In this document: piece by piece, positions 9,124 to 17,900 of the stretch | How positions within the stretch are numbered: the stretch's first letter is position 1 | How the letters are laid out: each line of letters begins with the position of its first letter | Assembly (NCBI RefSeq): GCF_038452265.1 | Contig: NZ_CP151842.1 | Span: 1,488,001 to 1,552,000 of the forward strand | Reading direction: 5' to 3' | Origin: Vibrio diazotrophicus | GTDB lineage: Bacteria; Pseudomonadota; Gammaproteobacteria; Enterobacterales; Vibrionaceae | Length of the DNA stretch: 64,000 nucleotides | Translations under genes and position numbers: made by a program | Notes under the pieces: model-generated | What the model was told of the DNA's origin: nothing | The model's input: the letters and a program-made list of their open reading frames with translations, nothing else | Databases searched by the model: none

Positions 9124-9261
9124 TTAAAGTGGTTGTTTATTTTTGTTCAAAGTAACAACTTTGTACTTACCCTCTTTTATTGCCAATTTACAGGCTCGCG
9201 TCAACTTATGCATTGATTCAACCTTGCGGTGATTTGTAATTATGGTTTTTCGTGAACCCAT
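9124..9261 (-). CDS. 45-residue basic protein
   Basis: On the minus strand, ATG 9261 to TAA 9124 encodes 45 residues rich in Lys and Arg (MGSRKTIITNHRKVE ... KLAIKEGKYKVVTLNKNKQP). AGGT precedes the start by 7-10 bases. Amphipathic and basic, it could bind nucleic acid. The sequence CGCATTTTTAATGCG just downstream can form a small hairpin. I do not recognise it; support is composition plus the ribosome site. Confidence 0.35.
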   Translation of the reverse strand: MGSRKTIITNHRKVESMHKLTRACKLAIKEGKYKVVTLNKNKQPL

Positions 9262-9365
9262 GCTTTTACCTATATAAAATAACCATCTTAATATTGAAAA
9301 TACTAGATGATCACAGGCTGCCTTACCAGATATTTATAGCGCTACAAACTTTAGGTGGTTTGTAA

Positions 9366-9718
9366 GCTTTGTTTGTCGAACAGTTGGGGAGTATATCCAA
9401 AGCAGCCCGTATCCTTGGTTGCTCCCGCCAATCCCTTTACACCTTAAAATAATGGCAGAAGAAGAGCCATTATGTCTGAAGCGGATTAATAAGCCTCTGA
9501 AACGCAGTAAGAATCGTATCCCAGAGCACGTAGAACACAAGATTATAGAGCTGACGTTACAGAATGCACACTTTACATTGATGCAACTAATGATGGAGTT
9601 AAAACAACACGGCATCAATGTGAGTATCGGCACGATTAAAAATATCTGGAAGGAAGAGAAACTCAATACCAGAGAGCTTAGGATTATGAAATCACAATCG
9701 CTGAATATCGATGTGTAA
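9366..9718 (+). pseudogene. transposase N-terminal fragment, frameshifted
   Basis: The first frame reads LFVEQLGSISKAARILGCSRQSLYTLK and stops. A second frame from ~9470 continues with KRSKNRIPEHVEHKIIELTL, MELKQHGINVSIGTIKNIWK and stops at 9718. Together these resemble the two helix-turn-helix domains at the start of IS481/IS630-type or homeodomain-like transposases, with a frameshift between them. No catalytic domain follows. It is a relic inside the mobile region. Confidence 0.5.
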
Positions 9719-9924
9719 GGAGAGAAGTATTAATCCAGACCAGAATGTAAAGGCATGACAGAATCGGCTGGTACTTATCCCGTCATCTTCCCTCAGTAAT
9801 GCCAGTACCGTTGATCAGATTTGGTCATCCGATAGGCTGGATTTATAAGCTGAAATTTTCTTCTAGAAGAAGACAGGGAGAACTATTTCGACAATGCAAA
9901 CACTGACTTCTGGCAAATCAAAAC
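9719..9924 (+). other. spacer between transposase relic and XRE regulator
   Basis: I see no gene, repeat or terminator here on either strand. Confidence 0.4.
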
Positions 9925-10152
9925 TCAATCACTATCGGGTAAATACTCGATCACATCTTCAATCTTACAGTCAAAGAACTTACACAAGGCTTCAATGGTG
10001 GTGACGCTGGTATGGTATCCGGTGTTATTAGCAATTTTTGACATAGCTGAACTTTGAATACCTACTTGCTCAGCCAAATAAGATAAAGTTATACGTCTCC
10101 CTTCGCGCTTAGACTTCTCTGCCACTAATTCCCTAATCTTATATCTAATCAA
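9925..10152 (-). CDS. XRE-family (Cro/CI-type) transcriptional regulator
   Basis: This is a compact HTH repressor of 75 residues: IRYKIRELVAEKSKREGRRI, then the HTH ITLSYLAEQVGIQSSAMSKIANN, then TIEALCKFFDCKIEDVIEYLP. The arrangement fits the YozG-like HTH_26 group. The frame is open up to an ATG at 10239, but that would place the two operators inside the coding region and add an atypical leader. The TTG at 10152 gives the family's usual start (L/M-IRYKIREL), so I prefer it, with moderate certainty. It diverges from the excisionase gene and probably represses it and itself. Confidence 0.72.
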   Translation of the reverse strand: MIRYKIRELVAEKSKREGRRITLSYLAEQVGIQSSAMSKIANNTGYHTSVTTIEALCKFFDCKIEDVIEYLPDSD

Positions 10153-10180
10153 ATTCTTATTACCAAATGTTCGAATAAAT

Positions 10181-10225
10181 GTCTTGATAAGACGAAAAAT
10201 GACTCGTATATTTGTCTTGAGAAGA
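10181..10225. promoter_or_regulatory. twin palindromic operators of the XRE regulator
   Basis: GTCTT-GAT-AAGAC (10181-10193) and GTCTT-GAG-AAGAC (10213-10225) are two nearly identical palindromes 32 bp apart (about three helical turns), both followed by GAAAAT/GACGAAAA. They lie between the divergent regulator and excisionase genes. This is what a CI/Cro-like switch would use; binding by this particular repressor is inference. Confidence 0.7.
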
Positions 10226-10251
10226 CGAAAATAAGTCAAAAGGAGGTCTCT

Positions 10252-10488
10252 ATGAACCAGACACTATTAACGGTGAAAGAGCTCGCAGTTCGGATCAAAT
10301 ATAGCGCCAACTACATTAATGCAAAACTGCGAGACTCAGTATTTATCGAAGGTAAACACTACATTCGACCTTTCCATGGTAGAAAAATTCTATACATATG
10401 GGAAGAGGTAGAAGTGGAATTATACCAGAGTGCGACACGAAATGCGGTTTATATTCCGATGGCGGCAGGGAGAGTATGTTATGGGTAG
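10252..10488 (+). CDS. excisionase/AlpA-like HTH_17 protein
   Basis: This is a 78-residue MerR-like winged-helix protein (LLTVKELAVRIKYSANYINAKL ... FIEGKHYIRP ... ILYIWEEVEVEL) of the kind found just before integrases and used as a recombination directionality factor. AGGAGG at 10241-10246 gives a very strong ribosome site. Its stop codon is inside the integrase start (ATGGGTAG at 10481-10488), so the two are translationally coupled. It is driven from the twin-operator region shared with the XRE repressor, so excision is probably held off until repression is lifted. Confidence 0.78.
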   Translation: MNQTLLTVKELAVRIKYSANYINAKLRDSVFIEGKHYIRPFHGRKILYIWEEVEVELYQSATRNAVYIPMAAGRVCYG

Positions 10489-11692
10489 CGTTAATGTAAG
10501 GGGAGGCAAGCTATATATCGATTTTCGTTATTGTAAAGTGCGGTGTAGAGAACAAACGTTACTCAATAATACAGCCGCTAATCAGAGGAAACTCACCAAA
10601 CTGCTAAATCAGATTGATGCGGATATCAGGTTAGGGTGTTTCGTTTACAGCGAATATTTTCCTGAGTCGAATCTTGCATCTAAGTTCGTCAAGCAAGACA
10701 TCCTGGCTCGGCGGAAGAAAGAAGAGTTGCTCGGCGCTTATAAAACGGCTTCGCAGGAGCTGCAGGGAATTACCAGCATTCCCTTTGAAGATTTTGCCCA
10801 CGAATGGTTCGGTGAAAATGAGGTTCGCTGGAAAACCAGTTATGTGAACAGCATGAAAGTGTATTTGTTTGGTTATCTCGTACCTGAGTTTGGCGATGTG
10901 AATGTCGATCAAATTCAGCGGCCAGATATCCTCAAATACCGAGCAAAGTTAATGCAGACCAAACCGGATGGAACGAAGCTCTCAACCGATTTTGTCAATC
11001 ATGTCATGACACCTCTTCGCATGATATTACGTGAAGCGGCTGACCGCTATGGGTTTCGGTGCCAGTTTGAAAACATCAAACCATTGCGGGTAGAAAAGCG
11101 CGATGTGAATCCGTTTACTTTGGAAGAAGTGATGGATTTCTTAAATGTGGTGAAAAACGAGTATCGCAATTACTTTCTGGTACGTTTTTTTACCGGCATG
11201 CGCACCTCAGAAATCGATGGTCTGAAATGGCGATATGTGGATTTTCGTTTAGGGGTAATTAGTGTCCGTGAAACCTATGTTCAGGGGAAGATGGATACCA
11301 CGAAAACCTTGGGTTCTGCTCGTGATATTCATATGTCGAGTATAGTGGTGGAAGCGCTCAATGCTCAGAAAGAAGTGACTGGGGCAGGAGAGTATGTCTT
11401 TTGTAACGCCGAAGGTAATCCTTTGGATAAAGGTAACATTCGCGACCGGGTTTGGAAGCCAACCTTAAGGAAAATGGGCTTACCTTATCGTCGCCCGTAC
11501 GAAACTCGTCATACTGCCGCGACACTCTGGTTAGCGGCTGGTGAGGCACCGGAATGGATTGCCCGTCAGATGGGGCATTCCAATACCAAAATGTTGTTCG
11601 AAATCTACAGCCGTTATGTTCCCAACCTGACTCGTCAGGATGGCTCAGCATTTGAACGCTTACTGACCCAGGTGAAGGAGAAAAAACAATGA
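10481..11692 (+). CDS. tyrosine site-specific integrase with Arm domain
   Basis: This is a 403-residue phage-type integrase. The N-terminal Arm-DNA-binding part (GKLYIDFRYCKVRCREQTLL) is followed by a SAM-like core-binding region (~110-200) and the catalytic domain. The latter shows R in FFTGMRTSEIDGLKW, RH in YETRHTAATLW, H in ARQMGHSN and the nucleophile Y in FEIYSRYV, so all key residues are present. I chose ATG 10481 over the upstream in-frame codon at 10430 because it overlaps the excisionase stop and yields the family's usual GKLYIDFR start. It directs integration of the 9.9-14.1 kb module; the site is unknown. Confidence 0.9.
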   Translation: MGSVNVRGGKLYIDFRYCKVRCREQTLLNNTAANQRKLTKLLNQIDADIRLGCFVYSEYFPESNLASKFVKQDILARRKKEELLGAYKTASQELQGITSIPFEDFAHEWFGENEVRWKTSYVNSMKVYLFGYLVPEFGDVNVDQIQRPDILKYRAKLMQTKPDGTKLSTDFVNHVMTPLRMILREAADRYGFRCQFENIKPLRVEKRDVNPFTLEEVMDFLNVVKNEYRNYFLVRFFTGMRTSEIDGLKWRYVDFRLGVISVRETYVQGKMDTTKTLGSARDIHMSSIVVEALNAQKEVTGAGEYVFCNAEGNPLDKGNIRDRVWKPTLRKMGLPYRRPYETRHTAATLWLAAGEAPEWIARQMGHSNTKMLFEIYSRYVPNLTRQDGSAFERLLTQVKEKKQ

Positions 11693-12027
11693 AATACAAC
11701 GCCATGACCGTTCATTGTGCCAGCTTATGCCTAGACGTATTAAATCAGGGACACTTCTTTCGTTACACCACGCCCGATATTCTGGCGTTTAAGTCGGAAG
11801 TGAAAATGCAAATTCGTGTGCGACTAGAGCCGGTATCCAGTGTCATATCGGATGAAGAGGGAATGATTGATGCGTTAGCGTCAGGGGTGATGAATGTACT
11901 GCTGCATTGTCACTTCACTGCTGGGCGTGTATCACCGGATTTAATTTTGGGCTTGATACAACATCAATTCGATGATTTTGTCAAAGAGCGGAAAGCTCGA
12001 CGTGATACTCAGGGTACTTTTGGATAG
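11689..12027 (+). CDS. unknown protein of the integrase module
   Basis: This 112-residue protein starts inside the integrase stop (ATGA), so it is coupled to it. It contains helical segments (DEEGMIDALASGVMNVLLHC, LILGLIQHQFDDFVKERK) and several His and Cys residues without a clear metal-binding pattern. I do not recognise a family. Position between integrase and replication genes suggests a regulatory or replication accessory role, which is inference only. Confidence 0.6.
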   Translation: MKYNAMTVHCASLCLDVLNQGHFFRYTTPDILAFKSEVKMQIRVRLEPVSSVISDEEGMIDALASGVMNVLLHCHFTAGRVSPDLILGLIQHQFDDFVKERKARRDTQGTFG

Positions 12028-12035
12028 GTGAACGC

Positions 12036-12506
12036 ATGTTGGACTACTTAGACCGTCCCATTGCTTTCCATCGTGCGTTTGTTCAGTTGGGCATCGGTAT
12101 TACCGGTGCTTTACTGCTCAGTCAGGCGTTATACTGGTCAAAACGGACTAAAGACGCTGAACGATGGTTTTATAAATCGATTGAAGAGTGGGGTGAAGAA
12201 ACTGGGATGACCCGCAGAGAGATTGATACGGCTCGTTCAAAGTTAAGAAAACTGGGTATTCTGGTGGAGAAAAAACAAGGGGTGCCGTGCCGGATATACT
12301 ACCGGATTGATGAGCCAAACTTGATTGGCTGTTTGGGGCAAACTAGTATGGCGGATTGCGCCAATCCAGAGTATACCCGTCTGCCATACTGTAGTGGCGA
12401 AATCCGCCGACCTATTACAGAGAATACACAGAGATTACCAAAGACTACAACAGAGACTGCTTCGCCGAAGAGTGAATTTGGTTTACCTTGGAGGTTAAAA
12501 CGATGA
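12036..12506 (+). CDS. phage replication-initiator-like winged-helix protein
   Basis: The 156-residue product has the N-terminal pattern of plasmid/phage replication proteins: DRPIAFHRAFVQL, a hydrophobic helix ending in LLSQALYWSKR, then WFYKSIEEWGEETGMTRREIDTARSKLRKLGILVEKKQGVPCRIYYRID, which is a winged helix-turn-helix. Such proteins bind an origin and hand over to a DnaC-like loader; the next gene is exactly that and overlaps by ATGA (12503-12506). The acidic/Thr-rich tail is low complexity. Start ATG 12036 follows GGTG. Replicative function is inferred from the fold and the neighbour. Confidence 0.68.
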   Translation: MLDYLDRPIAFHRAFVQLGIGITGALLLSQALYWSKRTKDAERWFYKSIEEWGEETGMTRREIDTARSKLRKLGILVEKKQGVPCRIYYRIDEPNLIGCLGQTSMADCANPEYTRLPYCSGEIRRPITENTQRLPKTTTETASPKSEFGLPWRLKR

Positions 12507-13192
12507 GTCACTTCACGTCGATTCTCAAATATATTCCTGCTCATATCACGCCAAAGACGGTTGAAGAGATGGAGCACATTCGTCGCCATAGTCAGCCGAG
12601 TGTTGATATTACAGCCTCATCACGTTCAGTGATCGGTGAGGTAAGAGGGGTTGGTGCCCGTTTTAAACAATGCCGTTTGGAGAACTATAGGAGCCACACT
12701 CCAACTCGGGCAGACGCAGTCAGTACCTTACAACGTTGGATTGAATGGGTTAGCCAAGGTATGGATACCAACTTGGTATTGGCTGGTTATCGAGGATCTG
12801 GAAAGACGTATCTGGCAACGGCGGTGATGTATTCACTGAGTGATTTGGGACTAAGCAGTGAAATTATTTCTTTCCATGATTTGATACTAGAAATTCGCAG
12901 TACTTATCGCTCAAGTACCACCCAATCAGAATGGCAAATACTTCAGCGTTTAACTCAGAGCGATGTGCTGGTGGTGGACGACTTAGATAAATCCCGCCAT
13001 TCAGCCAGTGAGCAGCAAACGCTTCAGACATTAATCGATAAACGATACCGCAATCAATTGCCTACGGTGTTAATTACTCCGTTACCAGGTCAGGCATTTT
13101 GCTCTTTAGTCGGAGAAGTGGTGTTAACTCGATTACGACAAGGTCAGTTAGTGTGGATTGAGTGTGTTTGGGAAAATCACTATTTCCCCTGA
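12503..13192 (+). CDS. DnaC/IstB-like AAA+ helicase loader
   Basis: This is a 229-residue ATPase. Walker A is at residues ~97-105 (LAGYRGSGKTYLATAV), Walker B is VLVVDDLDKSR, and the sensor-1 region is PTVLITPLPG. The N-terminal ~90 residues are unlike IstB and fit a loader that contacts an initiator or helicase. The frame is open from TTG 12488, but ATG 12503 overlaps the previous stop and has GGAGGT nine bases upstream, so it is the start. With the preceding gene it makes a replication pair, suggesting that the module replicates after excision, as satellites and some ICEs do. Confidence 0.75.
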   Translation: MSHFTSILKYIPAHITPKTVEEMEHIRRHSQPSVDITASSRSVIGEVRGVGARFKQCRLENYRSHTPTRADAVSTLQRWIEWVSQGMDTNLVLAGYRGSGKTYLATAVMYSLSDLGLSSEIISFHDLILEIRSTYRSSTTQSEWQILQRLTQSDVLVVDDLDKSRHSASEQQTLQTLIDKRYRNQLPTVLITPLPGQAFCSLVGEVVLTRLRQGQLVWIECVWENHYFP

Positions 13193-13242
13193 TAAACGAG
13201 ATAAATTGTTTTACTCCTGTCCATCTCCTTGCTATCTTTTGA

Positions 13243-13258
13243 CTGTATAAATACACAG
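13243..13258 (+). promoter_or_regulatory. LexA (SOS) box
   Basis: CTGTATAAATACACAG matches the gammaproteobacterial LexA consensus CTGT-N8-ACAG with an AT-rich centre. It ends 9 bases before the ATG of the next gene, so bound LexA would block transcription of the two unknown genes that follow. The match is direct; LexA control is inference. Confidence 0.75.
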
Positions 13259-13267
13259 GCTTTGTAA

Positions 13268-13594
13268 ATGAACGACGATATTATTGAAACGTATCTTCCT
13301 GGTTATACCCAAGCGGATGAAGCCACTCGTCAAATGCTTTGGGATGAAGCTTCAGCGGATACGCTCTACCAACTCAACGCTGAGATTCAACTGCTCCGGG
13401 GAAAGGGGGCGGATAAACTGTCGATGTGTGAATGGGGTAGAGAAAAGCAGGAAATTGGGCTATATGGCGACTTGCTCAGCTATGACATTGAGTTTTGGCA
13501 TCAACAGCAGCGTGCTATAGACAACCAATATACCCCTGATGAACCTGAGCAAAATCCACAAGGGTTATGTCAACTACTCCCCACGATTATCTGA
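13268..13594 (+). CDS. unknown, probably SOS-controlled protein
   Basis: This is a 108-residue acidic protein (ETYLPGYTQADEATRQMLWDEA ... LNAEIQLLRGKGADKLSM ... DLLSYDIEFWHQQQRAI), mostly predicted helical, without cysteine clusters or a signal peptide. I do not recognise it. It follows a consensus LexA box by 9 bases and overlaps the next gene by 28 bases, so the two form one unit. In SOS-linked mobile modules such genes often trigger induction or act on the host, but nothing in the sequence proves a role. Confidence 0.6.
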   Translation: MNDDIIETYLPGYTQADEATRQMLWDEASADTLYQLNAEIQLLRGKGADKLSMCEWGREKQEIGLYGDLLSYDIEFWHQQQRAIDNQYTPDEPEQNPQGLCQLLPTII

Positions 13595-14112
13595 GTTTGT
13601 ATCGTGGAGATTGGATCCGCTTGTTTTACCAGGGCCAGTTTACTTACGGTAATCTCTATTCCGCCACCAATTTTATTCTCGAAGAAATGGAAGAGCGGAT
13701 CGAGCAGTGGCTGGAAACGCACTATCCCTACCAGGTTACTATAACGGTAGAGCAGGGCAGTCAGGCACATGATAATCGAGCAACGTTCTCCAATGATAAT
13801 CCAGTTCACCAGCGACACTACTTGGATGTGAAACGCTATCTTCAGGATCATCATGCCCAATTTCAACACCAATTAACGAGCAAGCTAAACAGAGAACCGG
13901 TAGCGACGTACCTTATCGATCGCAAAGATGACGGTGGGCATCCAATTGTGGATTTTATCTGCCATAACGATACCACTTTACGTTTAGTCCGGCCGTGTAG
14001 TTTTGTGAAGGATATGATGCGCTATCAGAAAAACGTTGATACGCTGACTCCTTACATCGACGAGCTTGAACGTACGTGTTTGCAATGGATTGATGAGCAG
14101 AAATGGTCTTAG
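13567..14112 (+). CDS. unknown protein, second gene of the LexA-box unit
   Basis: This 181-residue protein is rich in aromatic residues, His and Asp (YLSLYRGDWIRLFYQGQFTY, HHAQFQHQLTSKL, YLIDRKDDGGHPIVDFICHND), soluble, with no recognisable domain. ATG 13567 lies inside the previous gene, so translation is probably coupled. It is the last gene of the integrase module; only relics follow until the recombinase trio at 14955. No sign of frameshift. Confidence 0.6.
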   Translation: MSTTPHDYLSLYRGDWIRLFYQGQFTYGNLYSATNFILEEMEERIEQWLETHYPYQVTITVEQGSQAHDNRATFSNDNPVHQRHYLDVKRYLQDHHAQFQHQLTSKLNREPVATYLIDRKDDGGHPIVDFICHNDTTLRLVRPCSFVKDMMRYQKNVDTLTPYIDELERTCLQWIDEQKWS

Positions 14113-14283
14113 CAGCAGAACGACTATGAAAACCGTAGAAAATGGCGCTAAGTTTATTGAGCATCCCGAATCCAGCGGTGATTGAGCGAGCAATTTTATA
14201 GCGTTCCCCATGATAACTTGACTTGAATTCATGATCTCATTTGTTTATTTGGAGTGTTAATTAATTATAAGTTCCAGGAAGGA
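14113..14283 (+). other. spacer without recognised features
   Basis: I see no gene or hairpin here; short frames on both strands look like chance. Confidence 0.4.
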
Positions 14284-14610
14284 TTAATCGTCTGAGATAC
14301 ACCCTCGAATTTTTTCACTGTCATTAACACGTTCAAATATCAATGCCGTATCGGTACTCTCAGCAAGACTCACCCTAAAGATACCTACATATCTCAGCAA
14401 ATTAAATCCAAGAGCACGCCGTCCTTTTGCAAAGACAATCATCTTTCCGTTAGGGCATTTGCTAACATCTTCTTTTTACTTAATTATTGATAGCTTGGCA
14501 TCCTCATTATCATTTAAGGCCTGCTCATGAATTCTTAATCCATCCGCACTCAATTCGTTATGCCAAATACCGTTTTCGTAAAGTCTTGGAAACCAAATTT
14601 ACACACTCCA
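14284..14610 (-). pseudogene. relic of an unknown protein gene with an in-frame stop
   Basis: Reading the minus strand from ~14610 gives WFPRLYENGIWHNELSADGL, then IHEQALNDNEDAKLSIIK, a TAA (14478-14476), and in the same frame KEDVSKCPNGKMIVFAKGRR, LGFNLLRYVGIFRVSLAEST, ALIFERVNDSEKI up to TAA 14286-14284. The composition on both sides of the stop is clearly protein-like, so this is a gene tail with a nonsense mutation and no 5' end. I cannot name the family; the pattern recalls restriction-type nucleases only vaguely. Confidence 0.5.
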
Positions 14611-14965
14611 TGTATGCCGTTTGGATAAATGGCCTGAAGAAGTTGTTCGTACATTTGATGCTATGGATGAAGATCCAACGGTTTATCATGCCATGAATGG
14701 TCCCAATGAGTTCCACGTTATTGGTTCGATGAAAAATTGGGATGTGATCCCCCGTTTAGGCAAAATTCAGGTACCAACACTACTTATTTCGGTGCACTAC
14801 GATGAGTCGGCCCCTGAGTGCGTACAACCGCTTTTCAGCCATATTCAAGATTGGAATGGACAGTATTTCCTAAATCGTCTCACATGCCTCATGTTGAAGA
14901 TTCATGATATAGGCAATGTATTTTATGCAAGCAAACTGCAAATCATTGGCGCCATCATTCGATAG
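14594..14965 (+). pseudogene. fragment of a proline-iminopeptidase-like alpha/beta hydrolase
   Basis: The segment reads HVCRLDKWPEEVVRTFDAM, YHAMNGPNEFHVIGSMKNWD, RLGKIQVPTLLISVHYDESAPECVQP, the cap and C-terminal half of prolyl-aminopeptidase-family hydrolases, including the Asp of the triad (HYDE). Near 14870 the frame breaks: the neighbouring frame carries FPKSSHMPHVEDS, which holds the expected catalytic His, then a stop. The N-terminal half with the nucleophile is absent. It is thus both truncated and frameshifted. It abuts the 3' end of the recombinase trio and may mark an old junction. Confidence 0.7.
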
Positions 14966-17900
14966 TGATTGAATTGTCCTTAGCCTCTTTGGTTTTTGTA
15001 TAAATTGCTAACAATCGTAAAAATGTAACAAACGCCCTAGTTCTTTGCGGCGTTTCAATGATGTTACCTTCACTATCAATGCGTTGATTATCAAATTTGC
15101 TTTGTAACAGGTGAATACTGACTGTGCCAGGTGGATGATATTTGAGGAATCTACCAGCATCACTGAGAGTGGTTGTAAATTTGGCGGATGTCTTTATATA
15201 TTGCTTCAGAGCTTTCGGTACTAGGACTTCAACCGTTATATTGGGGAAAATTCGACTTCGGATAGTATCGTCCCAGAATAATAGATGTTTTTTGTACGTA
15301 TCTATCTCATTCGCATCGAAGTAGGTCTCGCTCGGGAAATACCACTTGAGTTTGACGTGACGTTCTTTTAAGCCAATCAGTTGGATTAGCTTAAGTAGGA
15401 GTAAGGCTGCTTTTTGATTATGGGTTCGGATCAACGAATCTTGTGCCCCTACCAGATCGTTTAGTATTTCACTAAGCGTCGTAAAATTGAAATCTTCTGG
15501 AATCGCATCGTTTTCAATGGCGTTTTCAAACATCTTGATAAGACTTTCAATCGTTTTTACATTCCCTCGGTTTAGTTTGGCATAGTTAGCCAGTGGTGGA
15601 AGTGTATACTTTGATCTGCACAATGATGATAGCACGATAGATTCATCGGATTTGACGATGGCCTCGACCGCTAATGTATCAATACCGGTTAAGTTGGCGA
15701 TATCAGAAGATTGTTGATCCTCGGCTAATAATTGAATGATTTCCCAAACTGCACTTAAAGAAACGGTTTGTTTCATTTCAATCGACTTAGTTAGCCCGAG
15801 TTGTGTGATTGCTTCATCAAGGCTTGAAACCAGCGATGCTGGTTCATACGTGTCTGGAACGGCGGCCATGAGATTGTGTTTTGATGTGGGTACCGACTGG
15901 AGCCTACCTTGATCACTAATTCGTATGCCTTGGCCCCAAAATCGACGTAGCAAAGTATCGGATGGTTGGTGGTTGGAAAATTTAGTTCGTTGAATAAATT
16001 CACTCAGATGAAAATATGATGAGGTAGTGACTTCTGGTGAAGAATGACCTAGTAAGCCGGATAATGCCCAGAGCTTTTTACGTGAGAACGGAGCGATGGC
16101 GAGACGTTGACATAATCGTTGGTGATTGTCTTGGGCGAAAAATTTATGCTGGCTGAATGAAAAATCGGCTAATTGTGAATGATCGGCATAGTTGAGGCGA
16201 ATCCAGGTCCAGTTGCAGAAGGAATGGCGACAATGATGGTATCGAATTTCAGGTTCACCGGTAACAATTTTCATAATTTCTGTTAGCAGCGAAAATGCTT
16301 CATTTAATTGCCTGGTATCTTTAAAAATGAGTGATTTCTCTTGGGTAAATTTGGTTTTGGTCACGTTGAGATAGCCAGTTAACTCAAGTAGAGATTTTTC
16401 AGGCCATAGACAATCAAGCGGTAGGTTTCTGGAGCTTTCACTTGATTTGAGTTCTCGATATTTGTTGGGCCGTACGTGAAGATTGGCATACCGAGCGCCC
16501 TTAATCGTGAAATCGGCAAACTGCAGTCCGGCGACTTCACCGCGGCGTAATCCGCTATAAAATCCTAGGTAAAAACACAATTTGGCGATTTTGGACGTAG
16601 GAGTACCGATTGAATTACAGGCTTCAATGATACGCTCGGCTTCGTAGTGAGTGATTAAATTGGCATTAACACGATGGCCAATTGAGGGAATATCGATATC
16701 AGATAAACACAGGTTTGTAACAATGTCACTTTCAATTAAGAACTCAGCGAAATAGAGAACGAAAGATTTTTTGGTTGAGGCTATTTGTTCCGCCACAATA
16801 TTGAGTTTTTCCGCCCAATCCAGGCTCTCCATTTTTTTTGGTGCACAACCGGAAAACTCTTGAATGAATGGAGCTGCAACATAACTAATATAGGATTTGA
16901 TAGTAGTTAGACGTAGACGCTTTTTATGTTTTCCACCAAACTTAAGCAGATGATACATCCATGAAAGCACTATCCAGCCCCAGGGGGCACTTGCTGCTAT
17001 ATCATTACTTTCTAACCTCGGTCGAAGTTCATTTTGTAACTTGGTACTGATCCGAATGCTTTCGGTTAACGAAGTTTTAATGAGTTTGCCAGTATAATGT
17101 TCGATTACCTCAATTTGCTCAGCAGTAGTGAGTTCTTCTTGTTCTAGAATGGCTTTCTTTCTTAATCTTTCAGCCGATGTTGAACCAGTTGAAAGCCATG
17201 CGACCTTTTGCCGAACCGGCATTTTTCGTTGTTCATAGTCCTCTTCATCTTGTTTAACCCGTTGGTCGGTCAGTAGCCTATAGAGTGATGTCTGAGTTAA
17301 TGAGGTTGTGGGTAGCGCTGCTTGGCAAATGGAGTATTCTGCAGGACTGACAGTAAGGACGAATTCATTTTTAAATGCGGAGCGCAGATCGACAAACCGT
17401 AGGTTGTATATTCTAGGCAACAGTCTGTACGCATGAAGTAGAGCATTTATCTCTGACATGACATTGATCCTGACTTTTGAGCTGTCGTTCCAATAAGCGG
17501 TTAAGAATAATTCCGCCATTGGGGACAACCAGTAGCGTTGCCCCTTGGTTTCAACTAACCAGTGTTCACCAATTCGATAGAATGTGCTCTTTTTCGTGAG
17601 TAACTGCTCTATATCTTTTGATTTTTTGATTCCTTCTTTTATTACTAGCCATAACATAAGAACGGCTTGGTTTTGCTTTGGATGATCCAAATAGCGGGCA
17701 GTCAATGATTCATTTTCAACCAGCTCATAGATTCTGGCCTGCAGTCGCGACATTAAAAAATCATCGGGCTTGAGCAGCGGAAAATCTTGCCTGATATGAC
17801 AAGTCTGGCTAATCGGTGGGGCGGTGATGCCTGTCTGTTTTTCTATGATACAGAGTAAAAGTTCCAACAATTTAAGCTGGAGATTGTGATCTTCGAACCC

